DNA of 64,000 bases from Lentiprolixibacter aurantiacus (GCF_026241225.1 NZ_JAPFQP010000001.1:1364001-1428000), one strand, 5' to 3'. Numbered from the stretch's first letter, positions 18,108 to 27,474 are shown. A program made the numbers and translations. The notes: generated by a model from the sequence alone, not told the origin.

Positions 18108-18599
18108 ATGAGATATCGAAAGGTTTCTAAACACTTTTATATTATCGTTCTAATTTTTATGTGTAATTGGGTTTTCGGTCAAAACCTAAAGAGGGAAAAG
18201 ATGGAACAACTGAACTTCCTTGTAGGAGAATGGGTGGGTACAACCAAAGTCTATAAAAATGGACAGGTTGCCAAAGAAGGTGCTGCCTACGAAAAGATCT
18301 CCTACGATCTGGACAGGAATATTTTGGTAATCGAGTTGAATACCGAGTTTTTACAACTCCGTACCATAATCAATTACAATGAAAAAGACCAAAAATATTA
18401 TTACCATCGTTTTTCAAAAGAAGGTGCAGCGGTATATCCTGCAGAATTTAAGGATGGACAACTCATTGTATGGAAGGATGAAAAAACGAGATTTTTTTTC
18501 ACAAAAACTCCGAGTGGAGGCTTTCAGGAATATGGGGAACAACTAGTGAACGGGGAATGGATAAGAACTTTTGAAGATACTTTCATCAATACACAGTAA
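18108..18599 (+). CDS. Secreted DUF1579-like (lipocalin/FABP-type) protein
   Basis: 163 aa from ATG 18108; an upstream in-frame extension from 18054 is poor in signal features. The signal peptide ends near VFGQ. The motif LNFLVGEWVGTTKV after the signal and a run of ten or so short strands match DUF1579/THAP4-like barrel proteins, some of which bind lipid or heme. The C-terminal LVNGEWIRTFEDTF is also typical. Ligand unknown. It lies 78 nt after the sugar dehydrogenase and may be co-transcribed. Confidence 0.6.
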   Translation: MRYRKVSKHFYIIVLIFMCNWVFGQNLKREKMEQLNFLVGEWVGTTKVYKNGQVAKEGAAYEKISYDLDRNILVIELNTEFLQLRTIINYNEKDQKYYYHRFSKEGAAVYPAEFKDGQLIVWKDEKTRFFFTKTPSGGFQEYGEQLVNGEWIRTFEDTFINTQ

Positions 18600-18736
18600 C
18601 CACTAAACCTAACATTATAAATACTTCTCATCCTTCCCTTTGGTAGGGACACCGTATCCATTTCCCGTGATGGACCATAACAAGAAGCATTGATATAATC
18701 TGAAAAAGACTTCTTAATTCACTGGAAAAACAAAGC

Positions 18737-19729
18737 TCATTCCACTAAGGCATAACGCAAGTTGGGAGCATCCAGGACCAGGGTTTTTCCAAGGAATAAT
18801 TTGTTTCCGGTCATTCCCCCTAAATCCCCACCAATATTGGAAGCTTTCATGGTCCAGACCATTAATTTATTGGGCCATTCAAAATAGGTTACGTAGGTAA
18901 GCGGTACTTTGGTTGTGCCAAAATTAAACATTCCGTTACTTTCAATATTATGACCAGGTATCTTGCTGCCCCATGAGTTAATCAGGAATGATTCTCTTTC
19001 GGCCCCGGGTTTGGCCAGTTCCAGGAAGGTATCTTCTTCTACAATCAATTCAAACGCACTGGAGCCAGAATCGAACCAAAGGCTTGCCGGTTCGTCATTT
19101 AGTTTGGCCGACAGAAAAACTTTGCGGCCATCAAAACTAAAAGGCAAAAAATCTGCCTCTTTTTCGATGGTTTCCGGAACAGACTCCATAAGTGTGATTT
19201 TTTCGTTTTTATAATCTATTATTAAAGCGTGCTTTTCCATAAAGTCGGATCCTACCGTCCCTATTTTAATTACTGAGGTACTGTCTGCCCAGTCGATTGT
19301 GTATCCCATACCTCTAATATCCACAGAACTTGCTTTAACATCCACAGTTCCAACTTTAAAGGACGCATCTACTACCCGAACCCTATTGTCAACGGTATCC
19401 ATACGAAAGATGTCTCCATATTTTTCATTTATGGAGAGTACATTTTTGTAAGACAAAACCGTTGACGGGGCCCCGGTATCAAATTGCATGTACAAAGTGC
19501 GATCAACCCCGGGAATAGTTACAGGAACAAGCATGGCGGCATGAGGTTCAATTTTATTGTTCAATTTTTCACCACTCCAAACAAATTCAAACGGTTGCCC
19601 GAGATTTGATAAGGTTAGCGTACTTGGAGGTGCATTCATGAATTTATTCTTGTAATAAAAAAAGGCTGCTGTTCCTCCTACAAGTATCAGGGCTATCAGG
19701 ATTAAAAGTATTCGTTTTACTAATTTCAT
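18737..19729 (-). CDS. Membrane-anchored aspartyl protease-like protein
   Basis: 330 aa with an N-terminal membrane anchor (about residues 6-25) and an extracytoplasmic body. It carries two retropepsin-type motifs in one chain: QFDTGAPSTVLS (about residues 82-93) and LWFDSGSSAFELI (about 215-227). A single chain with both a DTG and a DSG motif could fold as a bilobal, self-complete active site. The flap and psi-loop cannot be checked by eye. Substrate unknown. It is divergent from the next small ORF, with repeat copy B between them. Confidence 0.65.
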   Translation of the reverse strand: MKLVKRILLILIALILVGGTAAFFYYKNKFMNAPPSTLTLSNLGQPFEFVWSGEKLNNKIEPHAAMLVPVTIPGVDRTLYMQFDTGAPSTVLSYKNVLSINEKYGDIFRMDTVDNRVRVVDASFKVGTVDVKASSVDIRGMGYTIDWADSTSVIKIGTVGSDFMEKHALIIDYKNEKITLMESVPETIEKEADFLPFSFDGRKVFLSAKLNDEPASLWFDSGSSAFELIVEEDTFLELAKPGAERESFLINSWGSKIPGHNIESNGMFNFGTTKVPLTYVTYFEWPNKLMVWTMKASNIGGDLGGMTGNKLFLGKTLVLDAPNLRYALVE

Positions 19730-20040
19730 TTAAAATGGTTATGGTTCATATAAATTATGGAAACGTGAAAAATTTCAAGATACAATATTAATTACATTAG
19801 CAATAGAACGCTATTTTTTGAATTCCTGTGAATTAACTTTTCTCATCTCGCCCAGCCGTTGGATTTTCTATTTTCAGGAGCGAGCGTTTTGCGGATCATG
19901 AAGATAATCCTCCCGGAAAATACTTTATAATTCTTAAAAGCAGGTTAACCGCTGTTAAACCAATCCCGATCCTGAAACCTCAAGGGATAAAATGCTATAT
20001 TGTATGGTATATAACAAGTCGTGGTTAATGGTTCTTAGAG
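19730..20040. other. Gene-free stretch with copy B of the dispersed repeat
   Basis: No coding region is supported. The right two thirds are repeat copy B. The left part is AT-rich and probably holds the promoter of the aspartyl protease gene (minus-strand TATCTTGA, one mismatch from TAnnTTTG). Confidence 0.55.
19854..20024 (+). repeat. Dispersed composite repeat, copy B
   Basis: Block 1 (19854-19911) and block 2 (19974-20024) match those of copy A at 9227-9285 and 9383-9430. Shared strings include GGATTTTCTATTTTCAG, AGCGAGCG, ATAAAATGCTAT and TATAACAAG. The middle parts do not align. Confidence 0.7.
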
Positions 20041-20259
20041 TTGCGAAGAATAATCAAGTTTCTTACAGTTATTGTGGTGGTTATTCTAATAAGTAATATC
20101 ATCACTCTAAGGATCTTGATAAAACCTATTATTAATTCCTATGATTACGAAACTCAAAATTCAGAATTCGTACTTACTGTAATTTCTGAAAAAGGTCGTG
20201 ATACAAAAGGCTGGCGTCCCCAGGCGCCAAACCATACTTGTCTGCCGAACCATCTGTGA
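20041..20259 (+). CDS. Short single-span membrane protein, possibly truncated
   Basis: 72 codons from a TTG start, with a membrane helix at about residues 7-29 (FLTVIVVVILISNIITL) and then a short tail. The last 20 residues come from a GC-rich patch with small inverted repeats that also marks the next cassette border, so the gene may be the 5' remnant of a longer one cut by insertion. There is no recognisable family. Confidence 0.35.
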   Translation: MRRIIKFLTVIVVVILISNIITLRILIKPIINSYDYETQNSEFVLTVISEKGRDTKGWRPQAPNHTCLPNHL

Positions 20260-20290
20260 TGGGCAGGTAGAGCCGAAACCGTTGTGCAAC
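20201..20290 (+). repeat. Structured GC-rich junction ending in GTTGTGCAAC
   Basis: Nested inverted repeats: TGGCG (20213-20217)/CGCCA (20226-20230), CTGCC/GGCAG, and the outer ACAA..TTGT. The end GTTGTGCAAC (20281-20290) is the exact reverse complement of GTTGCACAAC at 21294-21303, after the next gene. It could be a recombination site or a decayed repeat. Confidence 0.4.
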
Positions 20291-20309
20291 ATAGACACAG
20301 AATAATTAT

Positions 20310-21290
20310 ATGAAACATATAATACCCTATTTCTTGGTGCTGCTATGTTCTATTGTTAGCTGTCAATTAAATAGAAATACCAAGAACGCTGATTATGATG
20401 TTGATATTCAATCAACCGCAGAAAGCTTAACCCTTTTTGGCGAAAATTTGATTTCGACATCACTTTACGAAAGAGATTTAGCGATTAATCCACAGGGTAA
20501 TGAAATAATCTTTACCCTTGGCGACTATAAGCAATCAAGAAGAGTTTTGGTAATACTGAGAGAAATCAATGGGATTTGGAGAAAGCCTGAAGTAATGAAT
20601 ATATCAGGTAGATACCATGACATTGAACCGTTTTTCGCAAATAATGGGAATAGATTGTTTTTTGCCTCGAACAGGCCCATTAATCAAGATAGTACGAGAA
20701 ATGATTACAATATTTGGTATAGCGACAAAATTGAAAATATATGGACTGAGCCCTTAGCTTTAGATACAGTGGTCAATACTAGAGGAAATGAATTTTTTCC
20801 GTCTCTGAGCGAAAAAGGGAATCTATTCTTTACAGCAACGAGGCAAAACGGAATAGGTAGAGAGGACATATTCGTATCTGAATTTAAGGGAGGGAAATTT
20901 CAATCACCAATACCATTGCCAAAAGAAATCAACTCCACATTGTTTGAATTTAATGCCTATATAAGCCCCAAAGAGGATTTTATAGTTTTTAGTTCTTTTG
21001 GAAGAGAGGATGGTTTTGGTGGAGGAGACTTGTATTTCAGTAGCAAGGACGAAACGGGTAACTGGAGTCCTTCTAAAAATATGGGAAAACTAATTAATTC
21101 GAACAAATTGGATTACTCCCCGTTTATAGATTGGAAAAACCATAATTTCTACTTTTCGAGTGAACGTATAATTGAAAACAATACTGAATTGAAAAGTATA
21201 GATGGTATAAAACACATTGCAAATGATGTAATGAATGGTTTTGGGAATATCTATAAAATAGGATTGGATAAAATAGAAAATATGAACTAG
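20310..21290 (+). CDS. Lipoprotein with PD40/TolB-like beta-propeller repeats
   Basis: 326 aa with lipobox SIVSC (Cys about residue 19). The body has repeated PD40-type motifs: DLAINPQGNEIIFT, IEPFFANNGNRLFFASNRP, NEFFPSLSEKGNLFFTA and NAYISPKEDFIVFSS. Each is one propeller blade, and such proteins usually bind peptidoglycan, peptides or partners at the outer membrane. No OmpA domain follows. The gene is AT-rich and is bracketed by the inverted 10-mers at 20281 and 21294. Function unknown. Confidence 0.7.
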   Translation: MKHIIPYFLVLLCSIVSCQLNRNTKNADYDVDIQSTAESLTLFGENLISTSLYERDLAINPQGNEIIFTLGDYKQSRRVLVILREINGIWRKPEVMNISGRYHDIEPFFANNGNRLFFASNRPINQDSTRNDYNIWYSDKIENIWTEPLALDTVVNTRGNEFFPSLSEKGNLFFTATRQNGIGREDIFVSEFKGGKFQSPIPLPKEINSTLFEFNAYISPKEDFIVFSSFGREDGFGGGDLYFSSKDETGNWSPSKNMGKLINSNKLDYSPFIDWKNHNFYFSSERIIENNTELKSIDGIKHIANDVMNGFGNIYKIGLDKIENMN

Positions 21291-21293
21291 AAG

Positions 21294-21327
21294 GTTGCAC
21301 AACAATGCTTTTAATTCATTGTGGCAA
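21294..21327 (+). repeat. Imperfect hairpin after the PD40 lipoprotein gene
   Basis: GTTGCACAACAATG and CATTGTGGCAA (21317-21327) pair imperfectly around a roughly 9-nt loop. It starts 4 nt after the stop. It could act as a terminator or as a cassette end. Confidence 0.4.
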
Positions 21328-21466
21328 TGACTTAAAACAAAGTTTAATTAATAGAATAAGGCAAATTTCTAAGGCGTAATAATTCTGTCCATGATTCCAC
21401 AACGAAATCATAGCCAGAACCGATGGCAGTAATTAAAAGCAATACGAAACTTTAAAAAACAATACG

Positions 21467-21898
21467 ATGAGAAAAAATCTACATTTAATCCTACCCATTA
21501 AGTTATTGCTGGTTTTGGCTTTTATAAGTCTTCCAAATTTTTCCTATTCCCAGAGTAATGCAGATTCCGATACCAAAAAACTGTTGAATATTGGTTTTGT
21601 ATTATACACCCAGAGCAATACTCCTGGAACGTTATTCGCAAGATGGAATTATGGCAATGCCTATAGTGGTCCTGGAATTGCAACAGGAGGGCCAAAGGAA
21701 AATGGATATGTTGGAAATTATCACGTTCGTTATTTCTATGAGAATGGGGATTTTTCAGATGAATATGACCTTGTGATTGAAAAGAAAGGAGACTTTTATG
21801 ATGTTTCATGGCTTATTAAAGGTGAGGTTGCAGCCAAGGGTGTTGGAATGGAAGTAGATAATGGATTGGCGGTAGGATGGCGGAGAGTAACTGATTAA
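21467..21898 (+). CDS. Small secreted protein of unknown function
   Basis: 143 aa with a signal ending near YSQ at residue 29. The mature part is glycine- and aromatic-rich: GTLFARWNYGN, GPGIATGGP, GYVGNYHVRYF, then DLVIEKKGDFYDVSWLIKG, a layout of paired beta strands. I know no named domain. The stop lies 8 nt before the amidohydrolase ATG, so the two are probably co-transcribed. Confidence 0.55.
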   Translation: MRKNLHLILPIKLLLVLAFISLPNFSYSQSNADSDTKKLLNIGFVLYTQSNTPGTLFARWNYGNAYSGPGIATGGPKENGYVGNYHVRYFYENGDFSDEYDLVIEKKGDFYDVSWLIKGEVAAKGVGMEVDNGLAVGWRRVTD

Positions 21899-21906
21899 AC
21901 AACAGG

Positions 21907-23088
21907 ATGAAAAGAATACTAATTATTGGATTAACACTACTAAGCATAGGTTGTTCCCAAGCGGTTGAATATGATTTAGTGATAAGAAATGTCAGCTTAT
22001 TTAATGGATATGAAGATCAAGGGATTGTAAATATCGCAATCAATAATGACACTATAGCAACCATATCTTCTGAAGAATTAATAAGCCAATCAGTGATTGA
22101 TGGCTCAGGCAAATACATAATTCCAGGCCTTGTTAATGCACACGTACATGTATCTAGAAGGGAACAACTTAAGCAGGGGTACCCTTTGGGAATCATGTAC
22201 CTGCTAAACATGCACACCGGATTAGAGGACAGAGAACTTGATTGGAAAAGAATTTCCCGGGATTCTTCCGGATACTCTGTTTTATATGGTTCTGGTCACG
22301 CAGCTACTGTGCCGGGTGGCCATCCAACCCAGTTTAGCCCTGAAATGGAAACCATAAATGATTCTTCTTCCGTGGAAGCATGGCTGCAAAATAGGATCAA
22401 AAACAATGTGGATTACATCAAGATCATCCGCGACAACCACGAATGGATGGGCTATCCGGCACAGCCAACTATGAGCTTTGATACTATTGGTAAACTTATA
22501 GGTGCTGCACGCCACAATGGGCTAAAGACAGTAGTCCATGCAAATACGGTTCACGAATTTATAGCGATTTCCAAATTCCAACCCAGTGGCTTTGTACATA
22601 TGTTGGATTACAAAGAAGACCTCCCGATACCTGAATCGTATTACCAGGCCATTTCCAATAGCGGTGCATTCATTGTAACAACAGCAGGTATTTCATTGAA
22701 GCCAATGGAAGGTGCTCCACCTTTTATGGTAGAATGGGTAACCAAAAATTTATTAGATGCGGAGCAGAGGGCTGAAATTATCAGCAATTATTATCAAAAT
22801 GACATTATGATCGTTGTTGGAACCGATGCTCAGGAAGGACAAATGGACTTTGCCGACGACTATTACCTTGAATTAGAGCTTTACCAAATGGCTGGACTAT
22901 CTAATCTGGAAATACTTCGGGCGGCTACGGGAAATGCTGCAAAGGCTTTTGGTTTGCCAATAGGAGAAATTAAAGTGGGAGGTAAGGCTACTTTTGTATT
23001 GCTAAATGCCAGTCCTTTGGAAGAACTATCCAACCTTAAAAAAGTGGAACAGGTTTGGAAAAATGGTAAACCTTATGATGGTCTATAA
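21907..23088 (+). CDS. Amidohydrolase family lipoprotein (imidazolonepropionase-like)
   Basis: 393 aa, lipobox SIGCS (Cys at residue 17). It has the composite domain of metal-dependent amidohydrolases: IIPGLVNAHVHVS (HxH metal ligands, about residues 75-80), then VHANTVHEF, and VGTDAQEG with the conserved Asp. Members hydrolyse cyclic amides or dipeptides. The metal-bridging Lys and the exact substrate cannot be assigned. The envelope location, from the lipobox, is unusual for the class but frequent in Bacteroidota. It follows a small secreted protein gene. Confidence 0.75.
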   Translation: MKRILIIGLTLLSIGCSQAVEYDLVIRNVSLFNGYEDQGIVNIAINNDTIATISSEELISQSVIDGSGKYIIPGLVNAHVHVSRREQLKQGYPLGIMYLLNMHTGLEDRELDWKRISRDSSGYSVLYGSGHAATVPGGHPTQFSPEMETINDSSSVEAWLQNRIKNNVDYIKIIRDNHEWMGYPAQPTMSFDTIGKLIGAARHNGLKTVVHANTVHEFIAISKFQPSGFVHMLDYKEDLPIPESYYQAISNSGAFIVTTAGISLKPMEGAPPFMVEWVTKNLLDAEQRAEIISNYYQNDIMIVVGTDAQEGQMDFADDYYLELELYQMAGLSNLEILRAATGNAAKAFGLPIGEIKVGGKATFVLLNASPLEELSNLKKVEQVWKNGKPYDGL

Positions 23089-23133
23089 TCTTTTGGCAAG
23101 TGGTAACTATGTTAATGAATTCAGTTGATTCCA

Positions 23134-23565
23134 ATGCAAGGCAATTTCTTTACCGATAAAACTGCTGTCAAAACCATTGATCGATACAGGATTATTTACC
23201 TGGGTATGGCTGTATTGTCTTTCGTTATAACAGAAATGGGCAGAAATATCTACAGACCATTTATTTACTCCAATAACATTGATGATTTTGGGATTGCGGA
23301 CAGCATTGGCAATTCCGGAGGGATAATGGTTCAGGTATTTTTTACGTTGGCCATCTTAAACTCCCGGGGAAGGAAAGCTTTTAATGTGGTGGTGTTCCTG
23401 GTCATTGGCTATATCCTTTATGAAATATTGCAACCCTATCTGCCTCGTGGTACATTCGACTGGAAAGATATATACGGTACGCTGATCGGTGGTGTAATCG
23501 CCCTGTTGGTTTTATTCCTGTTAAAGAAGACGATCAAAAACAAGGTGATCTATACCTTTAATTAA
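23134..23565 (+). CDS. Small integral membrane protein, VanZ-like
   Basis: 143 aa from ATG 23134 (an in-frame TTG lies at 23125). Four hydrophobic segments and the C-terminal FDWKDIYGTLIGGVIALLV resemble VanZ-like/DUF2809-type small membrane proteins. Role unknown. It lies 45 nt after the amidohydrolase gene on the same strand. Confidence 0.5.
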   Translation: MQGNFFTDKTAVKTIDRYRIIYLGMAVLSFVITEMGRNIYRPFIYSNNIDDFGIADSIGNSGGIMVQVFFTLAILNSRGRKAFNVVVFLVIGYILYEILQPYLPRGTFDWKDIYGTLIGGVIALLVLFLLKKTIKNKVIYTFN

Positions 23566-23615
23566 GTTTTACGCAAAGGAAATAGATTAAGCTCATTTCA
23601 CAGTTATTCCCGATT

Positions 23616-24701
23616 ATGAAAACACTTCCTTCCTCCTCCTTTCAATTTAAATGCGGTATTGAGAGCAGTAACAGGTTTATGCTCGCTCCCATGACTAATA
23701 CCCAAAGCCATGAGGATGGCACGTTGGCTGAGGACGAATATCGCTGGCTCACCATGAGAGCGAAGGGCGGGTTCGGTATCACCATGACCTGTGCTTCCCA
23801 CGTGCAGGAAGTTGGGAAAGGCTTTCCGGGTCAATTGGGCATATTCTCTGATAATCATATCGAAGGTCATCGCAGATTGAGTACGGAGATCAAGGCCCTC
23901 GGCAGTGTGGCCATTATACAACTTCACCATGCCGGCATGCGCTCGCCGGAAGAACTGATTGGCGAAAACCCGGTTTGTCCGTCAGATCAGCCCAAGTACA
24001 GTGCGCGTGGGCTGTCATTGGCCGAGGTTCATCAACTACGGGATGATTTTATCACGGCCGCCATAAGAGCCAGGGCAAGCGGGTATGACGGGGTGGAAGT
24101 ACACGGGGCCCATGGTTATATCCTTACCCAATTCCTCAGCAGTAAGATCAACAACAGAACCGACCAATACGGAGGGAACCTAGAAAACAGATCCCACCTG
24201 CTATTTGAGATTGTCAATGGTATAAGGGAAAGCTGTGGGCCGGATTTCCTCCTGGGGATCCGACTATCCCCGGAACGTTTTGGAATGAAGCTGGCTGAAG
24301 TGAAACAAGTGACTAACCGTCTGATTGATGAGGGGAATATCGATTTCCTGGATATCTCACTCTGGGATGTTTTCAAGCAGCCCGAAGAAGAGGAGCATAA
24401 GGACAAAAGTTTACTCGAGCATTTTACCGGACTCAATAGAGGAGAGGTAAAACTTACAGTTGCCGGAAATATCCGGACAGGAAAGGACGTGAATAACGTA
24501 CTGCAGGCTGGTGTGGATTTTGTGAGTATTGGTCGCGCTGCCATACTCCACCACGACTTCCCCAATCGGGTTATGGACGATCCGGATTTTATGCCTGTCA
24601 AAACGCCTGTTACAAAGGAATACTTAAGCAAAGAAGGCCTGGGAGAGGATTTTATCAGCTATATGAAGCGTTGGGAGGGTTTTGTGGCAAATGATCACTG
24701 A
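23616..24701 (+). CDS. NADH:flavin oxidoreductase, Old Yellow Enzyme family
   Basis: 361-aa FMN-dependent TIM barrel. Motifs: RFMLAPMTN at the N terminus, IIQLHHAGMRS (active-site region), GVEVHGAHGYILTQFLS (catalytic HGAH), NNRTDQYGG, and the C-terminal FMN phosphate site FVSIGRAAI. No iron-sulfur or pyridine-nucleotide domain follows, so it is the single-domain ene-reductase type. It reduces activated alkenes such as enones using NAD(P)H; the physiological substrate is unknown. Confidence 0.88.
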   Translation: MKTLPSSSFQFKCGIESSNRFMLAPMTNTQSHEDGTLAEDEYRWLTMRAKGGFGITMTCASHVQEVGKGFPGQLGIFSDNHIEGHRRLSTEIKALGSVAIIQLHHAGMRSPEELIGENPVCPSDQPKYSARGLSLAEVHQLRDDFITAAIRARASGYDGVEVHGAHGYILTQFLSSKINNRTDQYGGNLENRSHLLFEIVNGIRESCGPDFLLGIRLSPERFGMKLAEVKQVTNRLIDEGNIDFLDISLWDVFKQPEEEEHKDKSLLEHFTGLNRGEVKLTVAGNIRTGKDVNNVLQAGVDFVSIGRAAILHHDFPNRVMDDPDFMPVKTPVTKEYLSKEGLGEDFISYMKRWEGFVANDH

Positions 24702-24839
24702 GCTGTTTCAGTCCTTTAAAAATACTTACATGATCGGCCCAGATCTTATGGTCAGTGTAAAATGTTGGATTTGAGAAAAAAGGGCTTCTATTGTAGCAAT
24801 ATCAACTATGCCTCGTCATCATATAAAGCGTACAATAAG

Positions 24840-25580
24840 ATGAACTTATTCAGAAGTCTATTTGCCATCCTTATATCACTAAACATTATTTCCTGCAATT
24901 CTAATCCCAGAAAGGATAAATCAGCGACTGTTGATGTTGTGTTTCAGGAAGATTCGACCGGATTTACAAAATCCCAGAAAGATTTTATTCGTGATCTTAT
25001 TAATACTTCGGAAAAGGAGGTTCGAAGTCTTTTGCCGGATCTGCCGGACAGTATAAAGGTCATTGTTGAAAATGTAGACTGGGATCTGGATATTGTTGGT
25101 GGGGTAACCGGAAGAACAGAAACGAATTCTCCTCCACTCGTTATAGTTCAGATTTCCGGACAATATAGGGAAGGAATAATGGATTCTATACATTCCGGTT
25201 TGAAGGCCACTATTTTTCACGAATTTCATCATTTGTCACGGGGCTGGGCTATTCAGGATAACAAGTTTAGTTACGGAATTCCTAATGCCATGGTTAATGA
25301 AGGCCTGGCCGTGGTATTTACGGAATTATATACGGGGAACGTACAGCAAGTAAATTCCTATACGGATGAGGCTGACAATTGGGTGAAGGAGATTATTTCC
25401 CTTCCCAAGGATGCCAGTTACTCCGATTGGGTAATGGGGGAACACCCAGATGGGAGGACTTATATAGGCTACAGAAGCGGGAATTATATGGTGAGAAAAG
25501 CAATGAACAGGTCTGGTAAAAACATTCTGGAACTAAGTGCCCTTATGCCGGATGATATAATAAAACTGGCTGGCTATTAA
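24840..25580 (+). CDS. DUF2268-type zinc metallopeptidase lipoprotein
   Basis: 246 aa from ATG 24840 (the frame is open from 24762, but the signal starts here). The lipobox is LNIISC. The zinc motif HEFHH (an HExxH variant with second glutamate NEGLA about 30 residues later) places it in the DUF2268 peptidase group. Related proteins often start with TKSQKDF. The N-terminal lipidation suggests an envelope protease; substrate unknown. Confidence 0.7.
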   Translation: MNLFRSLFAILISLNIISCNSNPRKDKSATVDVVFQEDSTGFTKSQKDFIRDLINTSEKEVRSLLPDLPDSIKVIVENVDWDLDIVGGVTGRTETNSPPLVIVQISGQYREGIMDSIHSGLKATIFHEFHHLSRGWAIQDNKFSYGIPNAMVNEGLAVVFTELYTGNVQQVNSYTDEADNWVKEIISLPKDASYSDWVMGEHPDGRTYIGYRSGNYMVRKAMNRSGKNILELSALMPDDIIKLAGY

Positions 25581-25731
25581 TACTGCTAATTGTAAACACA
25601 ACATTTTATTAGCGCTATAATAGTAGTTTATATATGACCATTGTATTTCATTAAAGCTGAAACCAATTCTTGAGCCACCCTCTAGTATTTTACGCCTATA
25701 TTCCATAAACCAAATATGTTAGCTTTTCAAT

Positions 25732-27474
25732 ATGAAAACCAATCCGCTCATTACCCTCACTATTCTCATTTTATTTGTTCTCAATACTTCTAACGTATTT
25801 TCCCAGGTAAATCATGATGGTATAGAAAACCCTATTGAGTACTATAAAAAAAGAAGCAAAGCCCTCAGTCTTGCCCAAAGTGAGAATTGGCGGGATTTAA
25901 TTCCTATGGCAGAAAGCCTCACCAGGCAGTACCAGATGGATGGGGATCTGTTCTATATACTTGGGCTTGCCTATTATCAGACGGGGCAATATCAAATGGC
26001 TATTACGGCTTTAAGAAAGACCCTGGACCTGGGTGGGACTATCCTTTCAGTGCCAACAGGTTCAAGTCCTTCCAATGATATCATGGTAAAAATTGCCAGG
26101 GCTTATGCCCTGGATGGTGATAAAGCTAATGCCATGAGATGGTTGCAGAAAGGATTCGCCTCCCGCTTTGATGAAAAGCCATTTTTGAAGGGCGACCCAG
26201 CATTCAGGGCCTTTAACCAGGATGAAGATTTCCTGCAACTTTTTGGTATTGGTAATCAGGATAAACCAACAAGAGAAGATGCCTGGACGGCCGACCTTAA
26301 TTATTTACAAAAGCGTATTGTAGAAATGCATTACGCCCTGGATGATGTTATCGCTGAAGATGATTTCAAAGTGCTTTTTGATGAATTAATATCCTCTATA
26401 AACACATTTTCAGATGAACAGATCGTAGTAGGAATTATGAAAATTATGGGACGTTTGGGCAATGGGCATAACTTTATTATACCTACTTCCCCGGAGATTG
26501 GTGCCCTGAAAAAACTTCCTGTTCAGTTTTATCAATTCAATGACGGGATGTTTATTGTTGATGCCAATGAAAGCTATGAAAAATGGATTGGCTACCAGGT
26601 AGTAACGATTGGAAATACACCCATTGAAAAAGCCCTTGATAAAACCAATGCAGTAAATGCCAGGGATAATGCTATGCAAACCCTTTGGCAAGGACCCTAT
26701 TTCCTGTCCATGCCAAACGTTTTGAAAGGTCTGGGAATTATAGAAGACGAGAATCAAGTTATACTTACACTTAAGGAGAATACGGGTAAGACTGAAAAAG
26801 TTACCCTGGAACCAATAACCTGGAACTTTACCGGATTCCCCAGAATCCCGGCATTGAAAAAGGGGTCACAACCCTTGTACCTCTCAAAAATGGATAACAT
26901 ATTCTGGTATGAATCCTTATTGGAGGATCAGGCAATTTATATTCAGTTTAATAGTGTACAGAACAAAAATGATCTTTCTCTGAAAGATTTTACTTTGGAA
27001 ATCAAAGATCAAATCGACCAAAGGAAACCCCAGTTTTTAATAGTAGACTTGCGCCACAATTCGGGTGGAAATGGAGCTATTCGCAATCATATGCTTAAAT
27101 TACTGGTACAGTTTGAGGCTGCAAACCCCGAAGGGAAAATATTCGTTTTAATGGGTAGGAGGACCTATTCGGCAGCTCAAAACTTATTGACCGAAATATC
27201 GATGCATACCAATGCAATTTTGGTGGGAGAACCCAGCAGTTCAAAGCCCAATACTATTGGCGAAGCAGGATGGTTTCAACTGCCTTATTCAGGTTTGCTC
27301 GGCATTATATCCACACAGTACCATAAATCTTCTGAGGCAGAGGATTTCCGTAATTGGATTGCACCACATATCCCAGTTGGTCTGTCTTCCAGGGATTATT
27401 TTTCCGGGAATGACAAGGCATTGGATATCATTATGGATGTAATCAAGACTTCTGAAATTAGGATTAAGGACTAG
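25732..27474 (+). CDS. S41 family peptidase with N-terminal TPR-like region
   Basis: 580 aa with a signal ending VFSQ. Residues about 30-170 have two TPR-like units (LFYILGLAYYQTGQYQMAI, KIARAYALDGDKANAM). A C-terminal protease domain follows, with VDLRHNSGGNG and RRTYSAAQN, where the Ser of TYSAAQ is the expected nucleophile. No PDZ domain is obvious between them. S41 peptidases cleave C-terminal tails, but exported variants with TPRs in this phylum are poorly studied. Confidence 0.75.
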   Translation: MKTNPLITLTILILFVLNTSNVFSQVNHDGIENPIEYYKKRSKALSLAQSENWRDLIPMAESLTRQYQMDGDLFYILGLAYYQTGQYQMAITALRKTLDLGGTILSVPTGSSPSNDIMVKIARAYALDGDKANAMRWLQKGFASRFDEKPFLKGDPAFRAFNQDEDFLQLFGIGNQDKPTREDAWTADLNYLQKRIVEMHYALDDVIAEDDFKVLFDELISSINTFSDEQIVVGIMKIMGRLGNGHNFIIPTSPEIGALKKLPVQFYQFNDGMFIVDANESYEKWIGYQVVTIGNTPIEKALDKTNAVNARDNAMQTLWQGPYFLSMPNVLKGLGIIEDENQVILTLKENTGKTEKVTLEPITWNFTGFPRIPALKKGSQPLYLSKMDNIFWYESLLEDQAIYIQFNSVQNKNDLSLKDFTLEIKDQIDQRKPQFLIVDLRHNSGGNGAIRNHMLKLLVQFEAANPEGKIFVLMGRRTYSAAQNLLTEISMHTNAILVGEPSSSKPNTIGEAGWFQLPYSGLLGIISTQYHKSSEAEDFRNWIAPHIPVGLSSRDYFSGNDKALDIIMDVIKTSEIRIKD

